DNA from: Candidatus Methanophagaceae archaeon
Lineage (GTDB): Archaea > Halobacteriota > Syntropharchaeia > Alkanophagales > Methanospirareceae
NCBI GenBank assembly: GCA_013374505.1
Contig: QENJ01000106.1
Span: 1 to 6,908, forward strand
DNA length: 6,908 nucleotides
Direction of reading: 5' to 3'
Part shown: positions 1-5,479 of the stretch, piece by piece
Layout: the number at the start of each line of letters is the position of its first letter
Numbering within the stretch: the stretch's first letter is position 1
Notes under the pieces: generated by a model
Seen by the model: only the letters and a program-made list of their open reading frames with translations
Database searches by the model: none
What the model was told of the DNA's origin: nothing
Program-made: the position numbers and the translations under genes

Positions 1-1174
1 TCTCTCGGCCATTAAACTCAAATAAACCTTTTCCACTCTCTTCACGACTGCAGCCCATGTCAAATTCTCCATGATGTACTTCTTTCCCTTTTTCACCTGA
101 TTCATCCCTTCTTCTGGATTTTCAATAACCCCTCTCATTTTTTCTTTTAAATCTTTTATATCCCCATAGTCCACCAAATACCCTGCATTTGCCTCTTTAA
201 TAACTTCTCCGCATTCTTCAGTTACAATTACAGGTGTATCACATAAAATAGCTTCCAAGGGTGTTAGACCCACCCCACCCATATACCGTACAGTATGCAC
301 AAATAATTTTGCATCCACATAAGCGGATATTTTATCATCCACATATAAAAATCCAGTAAACTTGACTTTATCACTTAGATTCAACTTCTTTATCAACTTT
401 TCAAGTTCTGCTTTGTATCCATCATCAGGACCAGCAATAACCAATACGACATCGTTTATATCTCTTATCAGCTCGGAAAAAGCGTTAATCACAAAATCAA
501 TACCTTTTGATTTATGAACCCGACCTAGATATAATATCATTTTCCCATTTATTTCATATTTTTTCTTGAAATTTCCATGTTTTGGTAGACTTTCAAAGGA
601 TTCGAGATTCATTCCATTGTAGATAGTAGATATTTTTTTGCCATTTGCCACCTTCTGCCGGTCATATTCTGCCTCTTCGTTTGAGACTGCGATCACTCTA
701 TTTGCATCCCTCAAAATCTTGTAACCAAAAACAATATCAAATAGCCATTTAAGTCTTTTCTTTTCGATCATTCGAGGGGTAGTGCCATGAGCATGTAAAA
801 CATAAGGGATACCGTATTTTTTTTGCGTAGTGATGAACAAGAATTGCTTGAAAAGAGCGATATTCGTGTAGATGAATTACATCGAAATTTTTAAGAGACT
901 TATTCAAAGCAAAAGCCATCATCGGAGCAGCAGCTAAATTTCTGTGGGCAAGTTCATTACTCACATTCTTAAAATGATAAACTTCTATCCCATCCAGCCA
1001 CACGGGATTTTCATCATATTTAAAACGGGAATGTACATCATATACATCTGTAGTATACACTGTAACTTCATGACCTCTCTTTACTAACTCTTTTGAAACC
1101 TCGTATGCTACTCTAACGGGTCCGCCGTAGGTGTATGCTGGGGGAAAACTAGAAATCACCTGAAGAATTCTCAT
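1..1174 (-). CDS. GT4 family glycosyltransferase, frameshifted, 3' end outside window
   Basis: Glycosyltransferase of the GT-B fold (GT4 type), expected to move a sugar from a nucleotide-sugar donor to a growing surface glycan at the cytoplasmic membrane face. The first frame (1174 down to 749) starts MRILQVISSFPPAY and carries the N-terminal acceptor domain (YGGPVRVAYEVSKELVKRG, FDVIHLHEY). It is lost after residue K119 at a run of eight A. Removing one A restores HAHGTTPR and an open frame to base 1, about 391 residues in all, near the family's usual length. The restored part holds the donor-domain signature GRVHKSKGIDFVINAF and GVGLTPLEAILCDTPVIV. As written, the downstream piece could only restart at the ATG at 771. 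The start is supported by GGGGG nine bases upstream and by an ATGA overlap with the methyltransferase gene. Family is clear; donor and acceptor are unknown. The break may be a sequencing error or a real mutation. Confidence 0.85.
817..824 (-). other. Homopolymer frameshift site (A8 on coding strand)
   Basis: Eight T on the plus strand, read as eight A inside the glycosyltransferase gene. With eight A the frame runs into IRYPLCFTCSW and stops at 749. With seven A it reads KKYGIPYVLHAHGT and continues in clear GT4 sequence to the window edge. The single-base excess is therefore the only lesion seen in this gene. Confidence 0.85.
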
Positions 1175-1821
1175 TTGGTATTACCCCCACATTTTTTAGC
1201 TATGATTAAACAACACTTACCTAAGACATGTATCCGCTTCCTGAAAAAATCACTGCGAAATATTGGAAATTCAACCGTTTCCACATTTGTCACATAAAAA
1301 CCCGCCCTTTCAATCATTCTTTTCCAGCCGTAAGATGAATGGGAATGTAAATGCGTAGGAGATCGCCCTAAAAATATTCTAACCTTTTCAAATATTCCAG
1401 GTCCGGTAAAGATAAACTTGCCATCATCGTTGAGAAGTTCATAAATATTGCTCAAAGCTTTTTTACAGTCTTCCCGTTTGATGTGCTCTAATACATCTAA
1501 ACATGTAATATAACCAAATTTTTTGTCTTGAAATAAGTCATTCAAATCACCTATCCCACCTTGCCTAATATAGATAGTGCCATCTACTTTAAAGCGCTCC
1601 CTGCAAATCCCAACTGCTTCTTTGTCTGCATCTATGCCATAGATTCTTACAAATTTTTGTTTTTCTAATTCAATCAGTTCCCCTATACCTACTCCAATAT
1701 CCAAAAGTGTCGCTCCACCAGTTATGTATGAGTCAACAATTCGTAATTTTTTGTACATCAAGCTATCGGGATCAGAATATTGCAACTGAAGTAATTCGTA
1801 GTTCTCTTTATTGTCTGACAT
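1171..1821 (-). CDS. Class I SAM-dependent methyltransferase
   Basis: A 216-residue methyltransferase of the Rossmann type, likely methylating a sugar or a small acceptor in the glycan pathway; the substrate cannot be read from the sequence. Motif I, LLDIGVGIGE, lies at residues 39-48 and binds S-adenosylmethionine. The acidic residue that usually contacts the ribose is D64 in YGIDAD. The post-motif region LDVLEHI (108-114) matches the Methyltransf_11/23 type, followed by LLNDDGKFIFTGPG. The C-terminal part is basic and includes FRKRIHVLGKC. GGGG six bases upstream supports the ATG. The start overlaps the upstream GT2 gene by 14 bases and the stop overlaps the downstream GT4 gene by 4, so the three are probably cotranscribed and translationally coupled. 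Confidence 0.85.
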   Translation of the reverse strand: MSDNKENYELLQLQYSDPDSLMYKKLRIVDSYITGGATLLDIGVGIGELIELEKQKFVRIYGIDADKEAVGICRERFKVDGTIYIRQGGIGDLNDLFQDKKFGYITCLDVLEHIKREDCKKALSNIYELLNDDGKFIFTGPGIFEKVRIFLGRSPTHLHSHSSYGWKRMIERAGFYVTNVETVEFPIFRSDFFRKRIHVLGKCCLIIAKKCGGNTK

Positions 1822-2755
1822 TATCTACCCCTTTATCACGTTTAAGACCCCGAACATAAGTATACATATATGCAACAACCCTTATAAACATAAACAAAGG
1901 GAATAGCAACCAAGAAACATCTTTATCCGTGACCAATCCTTTAATCATACCTTTTGTACCTAACACAACCTGTTCATAAAATACATCTTTCGCTGAAAGA
2001 TTCATCAATTGAAACCCGGTTCTTGTAAATGTTTTCGCACCAGCAAACTGTTTTCTTGCGAATTGTCTTAAAGAACGCATTGTATCGTGATATAACGGAT
2101 CTCGAATAAATACTACCTGATACCCAAGGTCTTTTAGTTTTTGTGCCCAATCAAAATCTTCACCCCAATGCAGCGATTTATCTATACCTCCAATCTCTTC
2201 AATACAGTTTCTCAAAAAAAGGGCATTCCCTCCGCCATACAAACTCCGCTTTTTCTTAATGCGATCTTCTATCACTACCTTCCAATGATTGAAATATAGT
2301 CGCGTGGTCATGGGGCTATCAGTGGGTGCAACATTCAGGGGCCATACGGTACTAACCTTATTACTGTAATTAAAATACTTCATGGCATTTATCAACCATG
2401 TCCTATGTGGAATTATTATATCAGAGTCAAATAAAGCCAATATTTCACCACTTGAATGTTCAATACTTGTTTGTCTTGCACTTCCCAATGTACCGTTATC
2501 GAAATAGATTTTATCTGTGTATTTCTTCGCAATTTCAATAGTTTTATCTTTTGAATAACCATCAACAATTATTATTTCAATGTCCGGGTATTCTTGATGG
2601 GTCATACTACTCAAACATCTATCTAAAGTATCTTCATTATTTAAAGTAGGTATGCAAAATGAGACTTTTGGAGGGTTATCAAAATCAATTGCGTTGCCTT
2701 TAAACCTATCCGGAGATGGCTCAACGATTATGTAGTCCTCATTTTTCTCGTCCAT
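1808..2755 (-). CDS. GT2 family glycosyltransferase, C-terminal membrane anchor
   Basis: A 315-residue GT-A fold glycosyltransferase. The GT2 core starts at about residue 30 with VSFCIPTLNNEDTLDRCL, followed by IEIIIVDGYSKDKT. The metal-binding DXD motif is D110-S-D112 (ALFDSD), GGGNALFLR lies at 174-182, and the putative catalytic-base region GEDFDW is at 198-203. A hydrophobic stretch near residues 280-301 (WLLFPLFMFIRVVAYMY), followed by basic residues, suggests anchoring to the inner face of the membrane. A polar leader of about 29 residues precedes the core. AGGAG at 2767-2771 lies 11 bases upstream of the ATG and overlaps the stop of the DUF362 fragment. It probably adds a sugar to a lipid-linked or surface glycan; donor and acceptor cannot be told. 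Confidence 0.9.
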   Translation of the reverse strand: MDEKNEDYIIVEPSPDRFKGNAIDFDNPPKVSFCIPTLNNEDTLDRCLSSMTHQEYPDIEIIIVDGYSKDKTIEIAKKYTDKIYFDNGTLGSARQTSIEHSSGEILALFDSDIIIPHRTWLINAMKYFNYSNKVSTVWPLNVAPTDSPMTTRLYFNHWKVVIEDRIKKKRSLYGGGNALFLRNCIEEIGGIDKSLHWGEDFDWAQKLKDLGYQVVFIRDPLYHDTMRSLRQFARKQFAGAKTFTRTGFQLMNLSAKDVFYEQVVLGTKGMIKGLVTDKDVSWLLFPLFMFIRVVAYMYTYVRGLKRDKGVDNVRQ

Positions 2756-2769
2756 TAGAACAGCCGCTC

Positions 2770-3045
2770 CTAAAACCTTTCAAGCTCATTTGTGATAATT
2801 TCAACATCAGATTTAGCTATAATTACGTTATCCGCTCTGTCTTTAATTATTTCCAACAGGTTCTTTAACAATTCCGGCGATGTAGTAATCCCTTCTTTGA
2901 AATACGGAAACGTGAAATTTGGTTTAACAAATACCGTAGAGTCAGTTTTAACTTGATTCTTCCAGTTGAGGGACTCAAGACTTCTGAGCAAATCTTCTTT
3001 TGAATTTGCTTTTGTTTCTGCTATGTATGCTAAATATTCTCTCAT
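2770..3045 (-). pseudogene. DUF362 N-terminal fragment, copy A
   Basis: A 91-codon open frame matching only the beginning of DUF362 proteins, which usually have about 300-430 residues and are common near archaeal glycan genes; their biochemical role is not settled. Visible hallmarks are VFVKPNFTFPYFKEG (with the conserved KPN), ITTSPELLKNLL and DRADNVII. The match fades after AKSD, where full proteins usually continue with a glycine-rich ESDGG-type segment. Here 11 unrelated residues (VEIITNELERF) lead to the stop. The ATG overlaps the stop of the PIN gene by 4 bases (ATGA), so it could still be translated by coupling. It is about 85% identical in DNA to copy B over 177 bases (2825-3001). Most likely a truncated gene; a retained short protein cannot be excluded. 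Confidence 0.75.
2825..3001 (-). repeat. Dispersed direct repeat, copy A (partner 4477-4653)
   Basis: This segment aligns without gaps to 4477-4653, in the same orientation. I count about 27 mismatches in 177 bases by hand, roughly 85% identity, with exact runs of about 22 bases. It is the N-terminal coding part of the two DUF362 fragments. The pair points to paralogous or duplicated genes and is long enough to support homologous recombination that would remove the toxin-antitoxin genes between the copies. Confidence 0.85.
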
Positions 3046-3566
3046 TTTTCCAGTTCTTTGATTTTACTTCTCAGGTAATCCTTATCCCTTACCAGTACCC
3101 TATCCCAGCTCTCTATTTTCGTAATCAACGCTTCCAAATCCATCTCGCTTTTTATAACTCCTTCTTCTATGGCAAGCGAAAGCAAATCCTCTAAATTATA
3201 AACTTTTATCCCAAGTTCATCTGATTTTTTATTTACATAGCCATCATTTGAAAACAATATAAAATCTTCCCTGCTTCGACAGATAGCAATGCATGCCTTC
3301 TCTCCGTATCCAAATTTACCTATTCTATCGATTTCTTCGTAATCCCTTATTTCTTCTCCGTTCAAAGGCGTTATTTCTATCTTTTCGCCCAGCAACTTCA
3401 AAATCGTTTCGACAAATCGAAAACCAAGTTCTTCCGCTTCCTTTAGCTCTTCAAAAACTCTTACAGGAATAAAAAAACGTGAGTTTGGAAACAGATTAAA
3501 TATAATTTCAAAACTGTTTATTTTAGAGAGGCAGCTTGCTATATCAGTGTCTAAGAGAACTTTCAT
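3042..3566 (-). CDS. PIN-domain toxin (DUF3368/VapC-like)
   Basis: A 174-residue PIN-fold protein, predicted to be a metal-dependent ribonuclease acting as the toxin of a type II toxin-antitoxin pair in the cytoplasm. The four acidic positions expected in PIN nucleases are present: D6 in VLLDTDIAS, E39/E40 in VFEEL, E89 in YGEKACIAICR, and D108 in LFSNDGYVNKKSDELGI. The segment from about 120 to 150 (YNLEDLLSLAIEEGVI) matches the C-terminal helix region of DUF3368 proteins. It lies one base after the UPF0175 gene (TAATATG), the usual antitoxin-toxin order, and its stop overlaps the DUF362 fragment by 4 bases. No strong Shine-Dalgarno is seen, consistent with coupling to the antitoxin. The RNA target is unknown. 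Confidence 0.8.
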   Translation of the reverse strand: MKVLLDTDIASCLSKINSFEIIFNLFPNSRFFIPVRVFEELKEAEELGFRFVETILKLLGEKIEITPLNGEEIRDYEEIDRIGKFGYGEKACIAICRSREDFILFSNDGYVNKKSDELGIKVYNLEDLLSLAIEEGVIKSEMDLEALITKIESWDRVLVRDKDYLRSKIKELEK

Positions 3567-3567
3567 A

Positions 3568-3879
3568 TTATCTTGTCGCTATCTTTAACTCTTCCGTCTT
3601 TCTCATTAATTCTTCCACACCAGACCCTACCCCTCTTGTCACCCCTTTATGTGTGAGAATCTCCTTAAATTGAACAACATTTACGCCAGCAATTTCCGCC
3701 GCTTTTTCAATAGAAACCTCTCCGTCTCTGTACAATTCAACCGCTACAATCATCTTCAAGTCCGATTTCACCTCGAAAAGCGCCCTGATTGCTTCATCAT
3801 AAAGCTCCTCTTCATTTAAATATATGCCAGAACGAATTACGGCATCAACCCGTTCTTTCATCATACCTTTCGCTTTCAT
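3568..3879 (-). CDS. UPF0175 family antitoxin
   Basis: A 103-residue protein of the UPF0175 family, small archaeal and bacterial proteins usually found in front of PIN/DUF3368 genes and taken to be their antitoxins and autoregulators. Residues about 11-45 (VDAVIRSGIYLNEEELYDEAIRALF) look like a ribbon-helix-helix module. Residues about 46-78 carry the UPF0175 helix-turn-helix: VELYRDGEVSIEKAAEIAGV followed by FKEILTHKGV. The tail is charged and probably wraps the toxin. The first ATG is chosen because GGTG lies 7 bases upstream and a TATA-like box lies 55 bases upstream; M6 and M7 are possible alternatives. The neighbouring PIN gene retains all its acidic residues, so this pair looks functional. 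Confidence 0.85.
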   Translation of the reverse strand: MKAKGMMKERVDAVIRSGIYLNEEELYDEAIRALFEVKSDLKMIVAVELYRDGEVSIEKAAEIAGVNVVQFKEILTHKGVTRGVGSGVEELMRKTEELKIATR

Positions 3880-3933
3880 CTCTTTACACCTGTCTCTTAT
3901 TTACACACCACTTATAGTATTTATGTAATCTTC

Positions 3934-3941
3934 TATTTAAA
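3934..3941 (-). promoter_or_regulatory. TATA-like box for the UPF0175-PIN operon
   Basis: The coding strand reads TTTAAATA, a good match to the archaeal TATA box. A start of transcription about 25 bases further on, near 3911, would leave a leader of about 30 bases containing the GGTG ribosome site. No clear purine-rich BRE is seen before it. The box sits at the eroded end of the DUF362 remnant, so the promoter may have arrived with the toxin-antitoxin pair or arisen in the decaying gene. Confidence 0.5.
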
Positions 3942-4077
3942 AACTCAAATGCTTATGCTACACACACCACATCGTATCGGGATTGCAGCCCCACCAATTA
4001 TTTATGCTCAATGTAACGCCAGTCATCACATGCACTTTTAAAACGGGAACCGAGATAAAGCAATCAATCTCCCAATT
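3940..4077 (-). pseudogene. DUF362 middle-segment remnant
   Basis: This stretch lies in the otherwise gene-free gap 3880-4104. On the minus strand, between a TAA at 4080-4078 and a TAG at 3960-3958, 39 codons read NWEIDCFISVPVLKVH, then MTGVTLSINNWWGC, then NPDTMWCV. This matches the conserved middle of DUF362 proteins, where the family typically has PVLKTH, TGVTLSLKN and WGC.PDT. After the TAG the same frame goes on HKHLSF, which resembles the next family segment (YHK.L), so the stop probably replaced a tyrosine codon. No start codon or ribosome site makes this a gene of its own. It lies just downstream of the orphan UPF0175 gene. I read it as the displaced continuation of DUF362 fragment B; about 65 family residues between them are missing. 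Confidence 0.75.
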
Positions 4078-4104
4078 TTAGCGAGGAGGATAAGAGGACT
4101 CGCA

Positions 4105-4410
4105 TCACTCACCACGTGCATATTCCAGGTCCTCTTTCAACTCTTCGGGGTCATACTGAAACACAATTTTCCTACGCGGCAACTCTGCAAGTATCTCAAC
4201 CAGTGAAACACCTGCTATCTCCGCAGCTTTCCATAAAGTCACTTTCTGTAACTTGTACATCTCCAGTGCTTTGTTCATCTTCCATGCGCTCAATCCTTCT
4301 TCAATTATTTTTGTCATCAATGTATGTTTATCCACCTTCTCCCTCTCTGCCCAATACTCTATCTCCGTCATAATCCCTTCGGGAAGACCAGTCCTAACTT
4401 CTCCAGCCAT
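4105..4410 (-). CDS. Orphan UPF0175 family protein
   Basis: A 101-residue antitoxin-like DNA-binding protein. Residues about 6-45 (RTGLPEGIMTEIEYWAE through MTKIIEEGLSAWK) resemble a ribbon-helix-helix dimerisation part. Residues 48-77 hold the UPF0175 helix-turn-helix, ALEMYKLQKVTLWKAAEIAG followed by EILAELPRR, and an acidic tail follows (YDPEELKEDLEY). Its core KAAEIAGV is shared with the second UPF0175 protein at 3568-3879. No PIN gene follows; instead the DUF362 remnant does. It may thus be the surviving half of a toxin-antitoxin pair, or a stand-alone regulator able to bind a related toxin. The ATG is supported by GGGGG ten bases upstream. Gene and family are secure; the role is inferred. 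Confidence 0.85.
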   Translation of the reverse strand: MAGEVRTGLPEGIMTEIEYWAEREKVDKHTLMTKIIEEGLSAWKMNKALEMYKLQKVTLWKAAEIAGVSLVEILAELPRRKIVFQYDPEELKEDLEYARGE

Positions 4411-4420
4411 ATTTGTTATT

Positions 4421-4453
4421 CCCCCTTATCACTTATATTTCATTTAATATTTA
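4421..4453 (-). promoter_or_regulatory. Putative promoter and ribosome site of the orphan UPF0175 gene
   Basis: The coding strand has TAAATATTA (4453-4445) and AAATATAA (4440-4433), both TATA-like, and then GGGGG (4425-4421), a plausible Shine-Dalgarno ten bases before the ATG. Which box is used cannot be decided: the nearer one would give an almost leaderless transcript, and the farther one would start near the G run. Confidence 0.35.
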
Positions 4454-4466
4454 GATTGTGGTTCCG

Positions 4467-4685
4467 TTAAAATATCACATTATCTGCCCGGTCTGTTATT
4501 ATTTCCAATAGATTCTTTAGCAATTCCGGCGATGTAGTAATCTCTTCTTTATAATAAGGAAACGTAAAATCCTGTTTAACAAATATCGTAGCCTCCGTTT
4601 TAACTTGATTCTTCCAGTCACAGAACTCAAGACCTCTGAGCAAATCTTCTTTTTTTGCTACGTCTGTTACGTGTGTGGAATACAT
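4467..4685 (-). pseudogene. DUF362 N-terminal fragment, copy B
   Basis: About 72 codons matching the start of DUF362 proteins and copy A: KKEDLLRGLE, WKNQVKTEATIFVK, FTFPYYKEE, ITTSPELLKNLLEII and DRADNVI. It then stops abruptly (TTT TAA). I prefer the ATG at 4685, one base after the PIN stop (TGA A ATG). A GTG at 4694 would add three residues and overlap the PIN gene. The family's KPN is replaced by KQD here, whereas copy A keeps it, which suggests relaxed selection. The piece ends just before the promoter of the orphan UPF0175 gene, and a middle piece of the same family follows that gene, so the parent gene appears interrupted there. Confidence 0.75.
4477..4653 (-). repeat. Dispersed direct repeat, copy B (partner 2825-3001)
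   Basis: Gapless match to 2825-3001 at about 85% identity by hand count, same orientation, 1652 bases apart. Of the 59 aligned codons about 12 differ in amino acid. Confidence 0.85.
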
Positions 4686-4686
4686 T

Positions 4687-5169
4687 TCAATCACAGCCTT
4701 CTATCACTTTCTTTAAATCCCGTAAAGCGTCTTTTCCCCGGATGTCTATCGTTTTCATCTTCCCTTTTACGATATTTGCAGAGAAATGATTGTCCGCATA
4801 TATGAAAGCTGTTGGTTTTGATTTATATGCAGTTACAAACTGTATAGCATCAGTAACAAAGAAATTATGATAACGGATGCACTTGTTTATGAGCGGTATA
4901 AATTCTGCTTCGACAGGATGGATGCGTAACTCATCGTTTGCTATTCTTTTATCTACATCAAGAAGAATTGAGTCCATTACTTTTTGCGCTTCATCCTCTG
5001 AAATCTCACCTTGATTCTTTCTTTTTGTTATTTCCCTTAGAATCCCCGGAATACTCAATTGAGACGCAAGTCCTGCTACAATCCGAGATTCCATCAACCT
5101 ATAGAGATAATCCATAACGTCAGACCCTGGCTCTTCTTTATACGCCCTGAAAAGTGCTTCATCTTCCAT
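4687..5169 (-). CDS. PIN-domain protein (VapC-like), probably degenerate toxin
   Basis: A 160-residue PIN-like protein after a ribbon-helix-helix gene, in the toxin position. The C-terminal half is typical: VTDAIQFVTA with D107, and FIYADNHFSANI with D126. The N-terminal half is odd. The usual first strand with a D-T-S/N motif is replaced by MEDEALFRAYKEEPGSD, and the second acidic position, usually E in a P-E-I-L-R type segment, is G42 in LSIPGILREI (codon GGG, one transition from GAG). Two of the four metal-binding acids therefore look lost or changed, although E2, D3 or E46 might compensate. An in-frame ATG at the usual ATGA overlap with the antitoxin gene gives only MKTNL and a stop, so the current ATG at 5169 seems secondary. 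It may be an inactive toxin kept or drifting. The PIN family call is fair; inactivity is inferred. Confidence 0.7.
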   Translation of the reverse strand: MEDEALFRAYKEEPGSDVMDYLYRLMESRIVAGLASQLSIPGILREITKRKNQGEISEDEAQKVMDSILLDVDKRIANDELRIHPVEAEFIPLINKCIRYHNFFVTDAIQFVTAYKSKPTAFIYADNHFSANIVKGKMKTIDIRGKDALRDLKKVIEGCD

Positions 5170-5203
5170 AAACCTTTTTGGATCAAACCTTTTTTAAAGG
5201 TTT
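5170..5203 (-). repeat. Hairpin and direct repeats between antitoxin and PIN genes
   Basis: On the plus strand AAACCTTTTT occurs at 5170-5179 and again at 5185-5194, 15 bases apart. The second copy also forms a perfect 8-base inverted repeat, AAACCTTT (5185-5192) with AAAGGTTT (5196-5203), around a 3-base loop. It fills nearly all of the 38-base gap between the two genes, just before the PIN start. No U-run follows the hairpin on the transcript, so it does not look like a usual terminator. It could dampen translation of the PIN gene or be slippage debris. Confidence 0.6.
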
Positions 5204-5207
5204 GTTT

Positions 5208-5438
5208 TCATAACTCCTCTTCTTCCTTAATCTCCTCCAATAGCGTATCAGATGAAACAGAGATGTATTCGCTTAGCACCTCTTTCACTTCGCTTCTGGT
5301 ATATAGTTTACCCTTAACTGCGATTAAAAACCTGATGGCATCCTCAATAGCTTCATCTCTGGTACGGTAGCTTTTTCCCTCTATCAAAGCATTCAGCTCG
5401 CTTGCCAATTTAGGGTTTGTGTTTACGGATATGCTCAT
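5208..5438 (-). CDS. Ribbon-helix-helix antitoxin
   Basis: A 76-residue protein with an N-terminal ribbon-helix-helix: a short strand (SISVNTN), helix LASELNALIEG and helix TRDEAIEDAIRFLIAVK, ending in a very acidic tail (LLEEIKEEEEL). This is the layout of small type II antitoxins that bind their own operator with the first part and the toxin with the tail. The pattern Y-x3-[DE]E, then AIR-x-L-x2-VK-x2-L, is shared with the first half of the UPF0175 protein at 3568-3879, but no UPF0175 helix-turn-helix follows. GAGGTGAT three bases before the ATG is a near-perfect archaeal ribosome site and fixes the start. It is followed after 38 bases by the PIN gene. Antitoxin role is inferred from fold, size and order. 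Confidence 0.75.
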   Translation of the reverse strand: MSISVNTNPKLASELNALIEGKSYRTRDEAIEDAIRFLIAVKGKLYTRSEVKEVLSEYISVSSDTLLEEIKEEEEL

Positions 5439-5441
5439 ATC

Positions 5442-5479
5442 ATCACCTCATCTTATTTATAAAATTCTCTATTTATAAA
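5442..5479 (-). promoter_or_regulatory. Promoter/operator of the RHH-PIN operon with twin TATA-like boxes
   Basis: The coding strand carries TTTATAAATA twice, at 5479-5470 and 5463-5454, 16 bases apart, then GAGGTGAT at 5449-5442. The far box would place transcription start near 5448, leaving the ribosome site on the mRNA. Each box contains the palindrome TTTATAAA, so the near copy could be an operator for the dimeric antitoxin. The far box covers the stop codon of the preceding glycosyltransferase gene. Confidence 0.5.

Noticed and set aside
817..824. Programmed frameshifting in the GT4 gene
   Set aside because: An A8 run can slip, but GT4 enzymes are not known to use this, and I see no stimulatory structure. 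An indel is the simpler reading.
3000..3194. Plus-strand open frame opposite the PIN gene and DUF362 copy A
   Set aside because: It lies over two better-supported minus-strand genes, has no recognisable domain, and its hydrophobic make-up is what the reverse of charged helices gives.
4116..4447. Two plus-strand open frames opposite the orphan UPF0175 gene
   Set aside because: Low-complexity Ser/Leu/Pro-rich translations without motifs; the minus strand has a clear family member with a ribosome site.
4605..5370. Plus-strand open frames opposite the PIN and RHH genes
   Set aside because: They are shadows of the minus-strand genes with no family features and no promoter on that strand.
2770..5479. 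Composite transposon or integron-like cassette array
   Set aside because: I found no transposase or integrase frame, no terminal inverted repeats, no target-site duplication at the visible junctions, and no repeated recombination site between the units.
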